Assembly: GCF_014356525.2 (NCBI RefSeq)
Contig: NC_052508.1
Span: 50,323,858-50,387,857 of the forward strand
Length of the DNA stretch: 64,000 nt
Direction of reading: 5' to 3'
DNA from: Nilaparvata lugens
Lineage: Eukaryota; Arthropoda; Insecta; Hemiptera; Delphacidae
Shown here: positions 11,467-22,616 of the stretch, piece by piece
Layout of the letters: the number at the start of each line of letters is the position of its first letter
Numbering within the stretch: position 1 is the first letter of the stretch
Translations under genes and position numbers: made by a program
Notes under the pieces: model-generated
Seen by the model: only the letters and a program-made list of their open reading frames with translations
Told to the model about the DNA's origin: nothing
Database searches by the model: none

Positions 11467-11919
11467 CTAAAAAGATAGAAACACAAATTGAAAAAGAACA
11501 GATTCTACAAAAAGCGTGGAAAATTTGAAAAATTATTAAATATTTATCATATTTCATCAATCAGCCCAAATATCAACAATTTAATCGAACGGTATATTGT
11601 TCATCAATATGTTACTTAAACACAGTTATTGCATTCAGAATGTACCTACTTAAAAATCGCATAATTCATATGATACAAAGGAAAGCTCAACGTAAACTAC
11701 AGTAAATTTAGCAAAATTAGAAATTCAAGTTTTCAACATTAATAATGATTTCTATAGAGTCATGTTCAAGGAGAAAGCTTGATATTGAGTAGATGTCACG
11801 TTTTCGACAAGTTTCATGAACATAGTAATTAATTTTAGAGTCTAAGATGAGATTGCTATGAATAATGAATTATTGTGATTTTTCTGTTTGCAAGTTGCAA
11901 AGTTCAAAGTTCGTCAGGT

Positions 11920-12047
11920 GTATTAAAAAATACATCAACACTAATTATATATCAGCTGTGGAGGGTGGACAACATTGATCAACTCTTATTTGGCAACGTT
12001 GTACCCATCCTGTTCCAATTTCCATCGAACTATTTCGGTACGGTTGA
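11920..12047. repeat. Partial TCAACCG-family MITE
   Basis: The right end (CCATCGAACTATTTCGGTACGGTTGA) is a clear terminal repeat and the inner GTGGACAACATTGATCAAC part matches the copy at 10134-10331. The left terminal repeat is missing. Confidence 0.5.
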
Positions 12048-12068
12048 CTCTTAAATGGTCTAGTACAA

Positions 12069-12257
12069 CATCACGAAAATAGTCCGATGGAAATATTGTA
12101 ACAGATGAGTTCCTCCTTAACCCCCTTCTACCAAAGGCTTGCCAATTCACAAGGTGTACCATGAAAATATTAATGGATTCCATTTATAATCATCTGTGAT
12201 CAACTCTTATTTGACAATGTTGTATCTATTCTCATCAGACTATTTTCGTGCGGTTGA
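12069..12257. repeat. MITE, TCAACCG family, degenerate left end
   Basis: Left ATCACGAAAATAGTCCGATGG pairs with right CAGACTATTTTCGTG. The inner TTTATAATCATCTGTGATCAAC matches the other copies. It lies head to tail with the partial copy at 11920-12047. Confidence 0.6.
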
Positions 12258-13003
12258 CTTTATAGCACGTAGTATAGAACAAAGAGTATTCTCTTTATTC
12301 CGTGACAATATAGATTCTAGCATTCTATTCAATCAAGAAGTACCAGTAAGTACCATGAAGTACTACCAAGCATTTCAAGTACTGCATGACATTATAATAA
12401 TTGAACATTGATAGAATCAATGATGAAAATAAGAAAATTCAATCAGTCGTTGAAGACAAAATTTTATTTCTGACAAAGTTTTTATAAACTATACAAAATT
12501 AAATAGTTTTACTCAATATACACTAGGTACACTATTTCCAAGAACTAAGCTATGCACAAGCGAATATCTACACTATACTGGAATTTCCAGAATATTTTTA
12601 ATATTCCAATAATCAGAATAATTAAGTTAAAAACAAAGGAACTTGTTTTGAAAGTATAAAGCTTGAATATTTCAGTGAAATGCAATAGTTAACTAATCAT
12701 AGACAATGAAAAAAAAACAACATAGATGATGAAAAATCATCTGGAAGAGATTTATCTCAAGCTAAAAGATTATGAAATTTCTTAATTATTCTAATAGCAA
12801 TTTTCCACTTAGTAGAAGTGACCCATACAATGGAATGTCATAGTTTTTTATGAATCCAAACAACTTGTCCGAAGATGCAAGCATTCCAAGGCGAAACGAT
12901 AGTCACTACTAAATAGTCAGCAGATAATTTATACTCAAGATTTAAAAAAAAAATGTATGACATATCATTTCATGATTTGTTGTTTGGTACTAATATTGGT
13001 AAC

Positions 13004-13281
13004 TTATCTTATAATGAACTGATCTTGCTGCAAGAGAAAAGCTGAGGAATCAGAGTCGTGCAGAAGCATCGAATGCATATTGATAACATGAGATTGCAGC
13101 GACGATTTTTGTTTAGCTTTGTACGGACAGAAGTTGCAGGAAAATCTTGGCGCGACTCCACACTCCTGGCGTTTGTGCCTTCTCAGGTTCTCCCTGTACT
13201 TGTAGGTGCGGGAGCATAAATCGCACCTGTGAAGCTGTTCTGGCTCAAGGGTCGCCGGCTTATGTCTGCTATCAAATTTGC
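13004..13281 (-). CDS. lola: lola variable 3' exon E8 (C2HC + C2H2 finger pair)
   Basis: Alternative terminal exon of 91 residues with no upstream ATG. The strong acceptor CTTTTCATTGCAG precedes GC|AAA, and the stop TAA is at 13004-13006. A basic/charged leader of about 18 residues precedes finger 1, CDLCSRTYKYRENLRRH (C2HC). The linker is CGVAPRF, where Val-Ala replaces the usual Lys-Glu. Finger 2 starts CNFCPYKAK and closes HVINMH. A 22-residue tail contains DSDSS and ends QFIIR. It differs clearly from the E1-E7 cluster (SRTYKYRENL instead of GKRYSW) and looks like an older, separately conserved isoform. GC is higher than in E1-E7, consistent with longer selection. Confidence 0.9.
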
Positions 13282-15482
13282 CTGCAATGAAAAGATTGTA
13301 TTCATGTTAAAAAAATTATATGAAAACTTGGAATTGTATTGATATTTTCAATTCACAACAGGTTCTAGTTGTAATTGATGGGATGGGCGAGTAGCCTACA
13401 GAATATACCTGTAGCCTACGAGAGTGTAGCCGCGTAAACGCTGAACTGAGTTGCATCACCCGAGCAGGGGTGCCCAGTGCCCACAGCATGTTTTGATGTC
13501 GCAAGTTGCGACATGAGGCTGAATTTTGGGGGGGATTTTTGGAAAAAACTGGGGAAAATGTACATTGTACATTTTATTTTGGTACAATGCATACCTGTAT
13601 ATTGTATTATGTATACCTGTATTCTAGGTAGTAACAGTAATAGCCTACTTGATCACAGCTTTTGCAACTTAGCATCAAACGGCTACCTTCATTTACCCAT
13701 ATCTATCACAAATTACCTATACTCCGTACAAAATTACTTCTGACTTGGGAGGGACATGCGCATCAGAGAAGGCATACAGTGGTGAGGATACAACGGCGGT
13801 GATATTGCCGTTCTGAGCCGGCCAGCATTCTCTAATTTCTAGAGAGTATTCAAGCGCTCATGTTGAACTTACGGAGTTTCCTCTCTGAAAGTCTTCCGTC
13901 GACTGACTCTAATCGACAGATTGGCAATTCCACTTCTACCTATGACTCTATCCATCACACTAATTGGCAACTCCGCTCCTACTACCTATGACCATAGATA
14001 AAGGATAAGCATAAGTTAGGTATATTTCTTGTCTCTGCTATGACTTTATCCATCATACTAATTGGCTGATCTCCCTCCATTTCACTGCGCCGCATATTCC
14101 TCCAAGTCAAAAGTTATTTTGTACTGAGTATAGTACTTTTTTGTTCAATCTTTTTGACTCACTATATTATGTTATACTGTTTGTAGTATTAATATGTGGA
14201 ATATATTCGTTTGTGACGGAACACATAACTTGTTAAAAATTTCACATTGAACATGAGCTATAATTTTATGAAAATGTACCAAATAATTCTCAACATTTTC
14301 AGTCAATTCTCAGATTTATTACAGTTATACATATAAATACAGGTATTCTTTTTACAATTATGACGATATTATACATACATTTGAATACAATTTACAAATT
14401 TATTATATTTGAATAGGACAGTTTAAAATATTATTTGAAACTTGTGAAAACATATTCAAAATCAATAAATTTATGGGTTCTATCAAATTCTGGAATAAAA
14501 TTTCAGCTACTGAGGTGAGGTATTGTTACGGTATTATTGCTGTCTACGATATCAACATTGAACTCAATATTTACAGCGATTGCTCGTGAAAGATGAAGAT
14601 TCCAGACAATTTACATCTCTCTACAAAATTATGCTCAATTAATACCAAATTAGGGCACTATGTAAGTTTATGAAATCAATCGAGAAATCCGGTTACAGAA
14701 TACCATAGTAATTATTTATACTCACGGTATATTAGTGTGTGTCATAAGCGAAACAATAAAATTCATAAACAGTAATATTATACACGATGATGCACATAGA
14801 ATTTAATCATTTTTATTATATCATCTATTATGAACAATACATAGCCTATATAACATAGAAAACCTTTACATTGTTTATTCTATCACAAAGGTGAGTCCAT
14901 GAAGAGACTCTATACATAACCACCAGAACATTCAAGCTCTACACCTCATCGACAACTCTATTATAGTGAGGTGACTGAAAAGGAAACCCCACAGATCTCG
15001 TATAAATGTGGTACAGGGTAAAATGTGAAAATTTAAAAATGAAAATTGATACTGAAAGAAACAGTGCATGAGCATTGCTCATAGCTGTAAAGCCATGATA
15101 GACTTACTATAATAATTATAGTAATTTAAGCTATAATTGAACTGTTCATTGACCAAAGTATTGGATTGCAGTCAAATTACATTAAAAAATCATGAAATAT
15201 CAGCATACTCTGTAAAGTATGCTAAGTAATATGTGGGCGATGCACAATCATTACTTTTTCACCGTCATTGTTGAAGTTACGAAAGGTATGGTATCCATTA
15301 AACAATCTTAAGGCTGTTGTTGTCATTCAAGAGATAGTTTGCAATTATTGAATAAATACAGGTATAACGCATAAGAATATAGGCCTACCTCGAACAATTA
15401 TAAACATTATCAATCTAATGATAACGAAGGTTGAGGGTATCAGCATTGAGGAGAGACAACCAACAACGTTTTGAGAAATAAT
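13282..15482. other. Intron between E8 and E9 (first copy of a tandem duplication)
   Basis: From 13321 this belongs to duplication unit 1. It contains a TA-flanked MITE at 13722-14128. The rest is AT-rich with no finger signature and is repeated almost base for base after E9. Confidence 0.7.
13722..14128. repeat. Mariner-like MITE, TA-flanked, copy A
   Basis: Left end CTCCGTACAAAATTACTTCT and right end (reverse strand) CTCAGTACAAAATAACTTTT are imperfect terminal inverted repeats of about 35 bases, each continuing into GACTTGG. TA lies on both sides (13720-13721, 14129-14130), the target duplication of Tc1/mariner-type elements. No transposase frame was seen. Confidence 0.75.
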
Positions 15483-15667
15483 CTAAATAGAATCACTCTG
15501 CATATGCATAAGAACAATGTGCCTCTTCATGGGTGCTTTTTGTTTCGACATGTAGGGGCATTTGGGACACTGAAATCCGGGTAACTTCCCGCACTCCATC
15601 TTCAGATGTCGCAACAGAGATCCTCTCGATTTGTATCTGCGGAAACATTTCTGACACAGCATATCTT
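15483..15667 (-). CDS. lola: lola variable 3' exon E9 (C2HC + C2H2 finger pair)
   Basis: Alternative terminal exon of 60 residues. The acceptor TGTATGTTTGCAG precedes AA|GAT, so the split codon is probably GAA (Glu) if the shared donor supplies G. Finger 1 is CQKCFRRYKSRGSLLRH (C2HC). The linker is CGKLPGF. Finger 2 starts CPKCPYMSK and closes HIVLMH. The tail is short (MQSDSI). The type (LLRHLKMEC, KQKAPMKRH) is unlike E1-E8. It lies at the gene-distal end of duplication unit 1 and is identical to E10 throughout the exon and acceptor. Confidence 0.9.
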
Positions 15668-17878
15668 CTGCAAACATACAATAAACAGAATTAATTCCGG
15701 AACAATTTTGTGAAAACTTGGAATTGTATTGATATTTTCAATTCACAACAGGTTCTAGTTGTAATTGATGGGATGGGCGAGTAGCCTACAGAATATACCT
15801 GTAGCCTATGAGAGTTTAGCCTCGTAAACGCTGAACTGAGTTGCATCACCCGAGCAGGGGTGCCCAGTGCCCACAGCATGTTTTGATGTCGCAAGTTGCG
15901 ACATGAGGCTGAATTTTGGGGGGGATTTTTGGAAAAAACTGGGGAAAATGTACATTGTACATTTTATTTTGGTACAATGCATACCTGTATATTGTATTAT
16001 GTATACCTGTATTCTAGGTAGTAACAGTAATAGCCTACTTGATCACAGCTTTTGCAACTTAGCATCAAACGGCTACCTTCATTTACCCATATCTATCACA
16101 AATTACCTATACTCCGTACAAAATTACTTCTGACTTGGGAGGGACATGCGCATCAGAGAAGGCATACAGTGGTGAGGATACAACGGCGGTGATATTGCCG
16201 TTCTGAGCCGGCCAGCATTCTCTAATTTCTAGAGAGTATTCAAGCGCTCATGTTGAACTTACGGAGTTTCCTCTCTGAAAGTCTTCCGTCGACTGACTCT
16301 AATCGACAGATTGGCAATTCCACTTCTACCTATGACTCTATCCATCACACTAATTGGCAACTCCGCTCCTACTACCTATGACCATAGATAAAGGATAAGC
16401 ATAAGTTAGGTATATTTCTTGTCTCTGCTATGACTTTATCCATCATACTAATTGGCTGATCTCCCTCCATTTCACTGCGCCGCATATTCCTCCAAGTCAA
16501 AAGTTATTTTGTACTGAGTATAGTACTTTTTTGTTCAATCTTTTTGACTCACTATAAGTTATACTGTTTGTAGTATTAAAAGGTAGAATATATTCGTTTG
16601 TGACGAAAAACATATAACTTGTTAAAAATTTCACATTGAACATGAGCTATAATTTTATGAAAATGTACTAAATAATTCTCAACATTTTCAGTCAATTCTC
16701 AGATTTATTACAGTTATACACATATGAATACAGGTATTCTTTTTACAATTATGACGATATTATACATACATTTGAATACAATTTACAAATTTATTATATT
16801 TGAATAGGACAGTTTAAAAATATTATTTGAAACTTGTGAAAACATATTCAAAATCAATAAATTTATGGGTTCTATCAAATTCTGGAATAAAATTTCAGCT
16901 ACTGAGGTGAGGTATTGTTACGGTATTATTGCTGTCTACGATATCAACATTGAACTCAATATTTACAGCGATTGCTCGTGAAAGATGAAGATTCCAGACA
17001 ATTTACATCTCTCTACAAAATTATGCTCAATTAATACCAAATTAGGGCACTATGTAAGTTTATGAAATCAATCGAGAAATCCGGTTACAGAATACCATAG
17101 TAATTATTTATACTCACGGTATAATTATTAGTGTGTGTCATAAGCGAAACAATAAAATTCATAAACAGTAATATTATACACGATGATGCACATAGAATTT
17201 AATCATTTTTATTATATCATCTATTATGAACAATACATAGCCTATATAACATAGAAAACCTTTACATTGTTTATTCTATCACAAAGGTGAGTCCATGAAG
17301 AGACTCTATACATAACCACCAGAACATTCAAGCTCTACACCTCATCGACAACTCTATTATAGTGAGGTGACTGAAAAGGAAACCCCACAGATCTCGTATA
17401 AATGTGGTACAGGGTAAAATGTGAAAATTTAAAAATGAAAATTGATACTGAAAGAAACAGTGCATGAGCATTGCTCATAGCTGTAAAGCCATGATAGACT
17501 TACTATAATAATTATAGTAATTTAAGCTATAATTGAACTGTTCATTGACCAAAGTATTGGATTGCAGTCAAATTACATTAAAAAATCATGAAATATCAGC
17601 ATACTCTGTAAAGTATGCTAAGTAATATGTGGGCGATGCACAATCATTACTTTTTCACCGTCATTGTTGAAGTTACGAAAGGTATGGTATCCATTAAACA
17701 ATCTTAAGGCTGTTGTTGTCATTCAAGAGATAGTTTGCAATTATTGAATAAATACAGGTATAACGCATAAGAATATAGGCCTACCTCGAACAATTATAAA
17801 CATTATCAATCTAATGATAACGAAGGTTGAGGGTATCAGCATTGAGGAGAGACAACCAACAACGTTTTGAGAAATAAT
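15668..17878. other. Intron between E9 and E10 (second copy of the duplication)
   Basis: From 15711 this is the second copy of 13321-15482, with the MITE copy at 16112-16518 and no finger exon. Confidence 0.7.
16112..16518. repeat. Mariner-like MITE, copy B
   Basis: Copy of 13722-14128 made by the tandem duplication, not by a separate insertion, since the flanks are the same too. TA lies on both sides. Confidence 0.75.
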
Positions 17879-18063
17879 CTAAATAGAATCACTCTGCATA
17901 TGCATAAGAACAATGTGCCTCTTCATGGGTGCTTTTTGTTTCGACATGTAGGGGCATTTGGGACACTGAAATCCGGGTAACTTCCCGCACTCCATCTTCA
18001 GATGTCGCAACAGAGATCCTCTCGATTTGTATCTGCGGAAACATTTCTGACACAGCATATCTT
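17879..18063 (-). CDS. lola: lola variable 3' exon E10 (exact copy of E9)
   Basis: Same 60 residues, same acceptor and same stop as E9. Every base of the exon and of its near upstream intron matches. In the pre-mRNA E10 comes first. If both are real, the two exons give the same protein, differing only in splicing order and possibly in 3' UTR length. No change in any zinc ligand or helix residue is visible. The alternative explanation is a false tandem in the assembly. Confidence 0.85.
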
Positions 18064-18694
18064 CTGCAAACATACAATAAACAGAATTAATTCCGGAACA
18101 ATTTTGTGCTCATGCATAGAAGTCATCAAGTATAGCATGTTCTTTGTGATTTTCAGCACAGTTCATTGTGTACAAGACGAGTGTTCTTTCAAATAAAACG
18201 TCGAATATTTGTAAGTTTTTCTGAGGTTGATGCCCAAGTGAGCTCCTGACTTGAGCATGGGTAATAAGATGGATGATGATGAGAGATGAGTGAACCCACA
18301 TCTTCAGGTGGGTTCCGAGCCACTGGAAAGCAATTTTTGAATTCATAAATGATATTCAGAGGTGTCGGCTCTTCAAGTGGTCACCACAACGAAAAAATAC
18401 AATCCACTTTCTATTTGATTTGCGGACAAATTTAATGTCGAATTTGTGATTGCAGTATAGGTTATATCATTCTTTATTTTTCATCTATTAGAAAACGATC
18501 GATTTAGAACCGCCGAATTCCGTGCGTCATAGCATATTACATTATTTTACTTGGACCCTTGGTTCCTCTACCTCTTTCACCCTTGACTCTAGATTTACTC
18601 TTTGATGTTTTTGCAACAAGTTCAAGAAACCGTATAGCTTTAGTCGTATGAGGAATTTGAAATACATTTCCCTATGTATAAGTAGTGGCTAGTC

Positions 18695-18967
18695 ACATTT
18701 TAAATGTAAACACCCATTGTGGATATATTCATTTCTAAGGCCTTTCTAAAACAAGAAAGGTGACATCAATAAAAATGTCCTAACATACTTTTATCTAAAA
18801 TGGCAGCAGATTGAAGTCTTAGCTTTTAAAAATAATTGATAAAAGTTCAATCAGCTGCCATTTTGGATACAAGTATCATAGAACATTATTATCGATGCCA
18901 TCATTCTTGTTTTAAAAAGGACTTCAAAATGATGTATTACATAATGGGTGTTTACATTTAAAATATT
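18695..18967. repeat. MITE with long inverted repeats
   Basis: The left arm (TTTTAAATGTAAACACCCAT, then TAAAACAAGAA and AAAATGGCAGC) is matched in inverted order by the right arm ending ATGGGTGTTTACATTTAAAA. The arms reach about 120 bases each, so the element is a near-complete hairpin. Confidence 0.75.
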
Positions 18968-19650
18968 CTACTTACAACCCCTAATTCACCCTCTGATGAG
19001 AGGTTGAAATTCATTTGTACGTCAAAAGGCCGAATATATGACCAATAACTTATCCTGAAAGTTACAGTATTATATCTACAACAGTCTCAAACTTATTGAT
19101 GGTTTCCCATACATATGACTCACTCTGTAAATGTAAATTGTTTATACTCACCAGGTTTAGTTCATCTGACGATACGATTATAGGTCTTATTGAAACTCAT
19201 AAAATTTTAATTGAAATTGAAATTCTTTATTATAAAAAACCACACGATTATAAAAATGGTAGCATTTGAGGTAGATGAATTGGATACCCTACTCCTCTAA
19301 GGGGCACATACATGCCTTGTGAGGGATGAGCTAGTTGTAATAGTATAATGACTCAAAACTAACTCAAACTTCAATTAGCTTATAGATTAGATGTATATAA
19401 TAATATCGTATGTACTGTAAGATACTTACTATAATATATTCGATTTTGTCAAACGCCAACCAATTTAAGATATAGATATACCTGATTAAGAATCTATAAG
19501 ATCAGTCAAAATAATGTTCCTCTTGTAATATCTCTCATTATTTTTAATCGTATATATATTACACATTATAGTTTCATATCATAATATTATACGTTGTGTA
19601 TAAGGAAAATACAAAAATGAAGAGCTATCTACTAACCGTATAAGGCTACT

Positions 19651-19802
19651 TATACACTCATCAATTTTTGAACTTGTGATTTTTTGCCGTCCTTATAAAA
19701 TCCATTGGATTGAAACATAACTTGGCAAACAGATGATGTGTTCATTTGTAGAATACATAAAGGATGGTGAAAAATCGAACGTCCAAAAATTGATGTGTAT
19801 GT
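19651..19802. repeat. MITE, ACACATCRATTTTTGGACG family, uninterrupted copy
   Basis: Left CTCATCAATTTTTGAACTTG pairs with right CGTCCAAAAATTGATGTGTA. The inner GCCGTCCTTATAAAATC part matches the copy at 29184-29510, which has an extra element inside; this copy shows the empty state. Confidence 0.7.
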
Positions 19803-20325
19803 TTGTAACTGGTTTAATAATAAACTAATATAATGTTACTTGCTACTGGATAACAATCTGATTATCTACTTATATGATTATTATCGTGTATAGCCCACCC
19901 CCTAAGACCATGGACGCACTCCCCTCCCCAGACAAGAAAATTTCGTCAGTATAGTAATTACAAACACTGCTGAGCTTTTTGGGACACCCCTCCACCCACG
20001 ATTTGATTTTGGGTCTGATTTGGTGATTTTAATGTCCGAGATTTGGCAGAAATAGCTGAAAACTGGAAAATGAGCCGAAAATACGAGGTTTTTGGGCCTA
20101 GCACAAGGAAATTTTGCATGAAGAAATTGGTTCTGGACTTCTATATTATGTACCCAAGTAATATATCAAAAAATAAGAAGTACAATATAAATTGCATGCA
20201 ACAATGTATGTAGTGACTGGACTAAATAGAATATAGGTCAGTACAAGTGGATAGATCTGCCAAACTGAAGAGGAAGGTATGTTATTGGATGAGATCTCTG
20301 AGGGAATAATGCAATATTAGTTATA

Positions 20326-20785
20326 GTCCATACAAATTTACTTAAGACTTGGAGAAATATGCAGCGCAGAGAAATGGAGGGAGATCAGACAATTACAGTA
20401 AAAAAAGTAAATTCGTATGGCTTTTGTTGGTGGGGAGTCCCTTGCGGGAAGGTCCCACCGCCTGAATATATAATTTAAGCCGTCAATGGGCCTTACGACT
20501 GTCATACTTCAGCCGGCACCGACAGTTTAACGTGCCCATCCGATAACACAGGCGACAATTACAGTGATTAATAGATTCATAGGTAGAAGCGAAGTTGCCA
20601 ATTTATCAGCCGTCTGACTGCTTTCGGCCAGGAAACTTCGCATGTGTAGAGCACATGAACAGTCACTAGGAGTTGGAGAACGCTGACCGCTTCAAAACGG
20701 CAACATCGCGCCTCTGTATCCCTCCCGATGTATGCTTTCTCTGCTGCGCATGTCCATCCCAAGTCTGAAGTAATTCTGTACAGAG
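20326..20785. repeat. Mariner-like MITE, copy C, inverted and interrupted
   Basis: The right part, read in reverse (CTCTGTACAGAATTACTTC, GACTTGGGATGGACATGCGC), matches the left part of copy A, and the left part (TACAAATTTACTTAAGACTTGG) matches its other end. TA flanks both sides. It is interrupted by the insertion at 20388-20565. Confidence 0.65.
20388..20565. mobile_element. SINE-like insertion with 12-bp target-site duplication
   Basis: GACAATTACAGT occurs at 20388-20399 and again at 20554-20565. The inserted 154 bases start with an A run (AAAAAAAGTAAATTCGTATGG) and contain the GC-rich GAGTCCCTTGCGGGAAGG and CCGGCACCGACAGTTTAACG parts, ending CGATAACACAGGC. A 12-base duplication and an A run fit target-primed retrotransposition. 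No open frame and no clear tRNA-type promoter boxes were identified, so the class stays open. Confidence 0.7.
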
Positions 20786-22315
20786 TATAGTAAATGTGGA
20801 GATTTGACAAGAGTAGATGCTCAGATGGAGTAAATTGGATAAGATGCGATGCAAGGACTAGAATTATTGAAGTGAGGTTGGAGAGATTATTAGTGGCGCC
20901 ATGAACGATGAGTTTTGTATGATTGAATATGCGACAAAAGTTGATATGTTATGATCATGCCAAAAGAACTAGCCACAGTAACTTGAACAAGTGAACAAAT
21001 GAATGAGTAGCAGGTAGAAAAATACATTATTTGACAGAATGAAAGAGCAAATAAGTGGATTGGATGTCAATTGGGATATTAATAAGGGAAATAGCAAGAA
21101 GAGAGGGATAGAGTGGAGGATGAATTTTAGAGAGTCTAGGAGGACTCATAGAAGTTTTCATAGATGATTCATAGATGAAACCCTGGACTGAAAGGTTTGA
21201 GTAATTTAATTAGTTGATAAACTGTTAAATTTCAGATATAGTTATATAAACATTACGTTTTTACCAAATATTTTATAAATCTCAACAGTTTTCGTTAAAA
21301 GGCTGATCTATGTTTCTTATACGAACCTTTCCATCCATTCTAGCCAAATGAATGTCTAAGAGTTTTCTTAATCTTAATAAGAAATTTATTTTTGAAACGT
21401 AATACGGTTACAGTAAATAAATAACATAAATAAATAATTCACATTTAATCTGAAATACAGATGAATATCGATATATTGTTAAATAGGTATTTTATTGTTA
21501 AAAAGAAAATTAACAAATATATAATGCTATTTTTTTTTATAAAAATACAACATCTTATATAGATGGAAAATAATTAGAAGACAAATTGTTACAGTAAATG
21601 TGATGAGTTTGTTAAAATTAGAATATTGGAACTGTACAGAGATTATTAGAAATATAATTCAATCACGATTTTTTCAATTTAATTGAAGAGTATTTTTAGA
21701 AACTAATGATTGAAACATACATGATTTTCTTATTGTTAATAATAATAGGAATCAATTGAGTCTTAAAAAATTCTATCATCGTTCTGACTTGTCTCAATAA
21801 TGCTACAAATCTATGGCAATAAAAATATATAAACTAACACTCTATTATTATTAAAACACTATTATGAATATTATAATCTACTTGGTAACGTCAATAAAAT
21901 ATAATTCAAGCATATATTTGTTCATAATAGGCCTATTATTTGGCTTCACGTTAAATTTAACATGCATTTCACAAGCATTCACAGCAATCTTAAGACAGTT
22001 GAATATCACATAGAGTACAAAATATTGTATTAATAGCTTCAACTTTCGATGGGTCCGAGAGCTGCACAAATAAGTATATTCTCGGTACTGAATACAACTT
22101 GGACCATGAATCTTTGCTTCAAAGATTAGGATCAATGGTTTGGTACTCAACAGTCCATCTTGGAACTCCACATTTGAAATGAACCTGGAATGATTGCATA
22201 ATACATCACGGAAATAACTAGAGGTACCGTACGTATGAAAGGTAAGTAGCATCATTCATTCATTCAAAAATAAATCACATCTGAAATCGTAAAATATTCA
22301 TGCATTAATGATTTT

Positions 22316-22499
22316 CTCAACTCACATTTACGCGACTCAGATCGAGAAGAGACACGGCTCTAGTCGAGAGCATGTGTTTCCAAACGGTGATACTCAGACC
22401 AGTCGATTCTAATCGCCGCGACTGTTACCATTTGAAAACACATGTTCTCGACTAGAGTCAAGTCTCTTCTCGACCTGAGTCGCGTAAGTGTGAGTTGAG
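22316..22499. repeat. MITE, CTCAACTCACATTTACGCGA family
   Basis: CTCAACTCACATTTACGCGA at the left and TCGCGTAAGTGTGAGTTGAG at the right are near-perfect inverted repeats. The pairing continues through CGAGAAGAGAC and CTCTAGTCGAGA-CATGTGTTT. The hairpin nearly spans the element, which sits 118 bases past the E11 stop. Confidence 0.8.
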
Positions 22500-22616
22500 C
22501 CTTACTGTACAATTTAAACGTTATTATATTCAATTCTGTACGAGTTTACAAAAATAGTTGAGACAATTACAATATATTCTATTATTCCCCATTTATGTTA
22601 GGCTACATTCCCCGTT

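Larger units (their letters stand above)
11467..13003. other. Intron between E7 and E8 with MITE copies
   Basis: The first 300 bases match the E5 and E6 upstream introns. Two degenerate TCAACCG-family MITEs follow (11920-12047 and 12069-12257). The rest, to 13003, is AT-rich and contains a TTTATT near 12465 (minus AATAAA) that could serve E8. No coding exon was found. Confidence 0.55.
13321..15710. repeat. Tandem duplication unit 1 (2.39 kb, contains E9)
   Basis: Starts TGAAAACTTGGAATTGTATT and recurs at 15711-18106 in the same orientation. Differences I could see are few: three substitutions near 13419-13433 (15809-15823 in unit 2), small indels near 14165, 14336, 14428 and 14730, and a handful of point changes. 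The last 900 bases, including exon E9, look identical. The unit joint has only a two- or three-base overlap (TG/TGA), as expected for a microhomology-mediated event. Confidence 0.93.
15711..18106. repeat. Tandem duplication unit 2 (2.4 kb, contains E10)
   Basis: Head-to-tail copy of 13321-15710, about six bases longer. It ends at AACAATTTTGTG, after which the sequence becomes unique (CTCATGCATAG). It carries the second copy of the MITE and the exon. Confidence 0.93.
18064..22616. other. Long repeat-filled intron between E10 and E11
   Basis: Holds MITEs at 18695, 19651, 20326 (with a nested insertion) and 22316. Sequence near 19890-20200 (GGGACACCCCTCCACCCACG, TTTTTGGGCCTAGCACAAGG) has the mixed composition of an old transposon but no ends I could define. 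20786-22315 is AT-rich and empty. No finger signature on either strand. Confidence 0.55.

Noticed and set aside
13477..13743. An 88-codon plus-strand frame, repeated exactly at 15867-16133
   Set aside because: It recurs only because of the tandem duplication and overlaps the end of a MITE. There is no domain or start context.
20577..20854. Minus-strand frames of 62-77 codons
   Set aside because: They lie inside mariner-like MITE copy C and have no counterpart as coding sequence in copies A and B.
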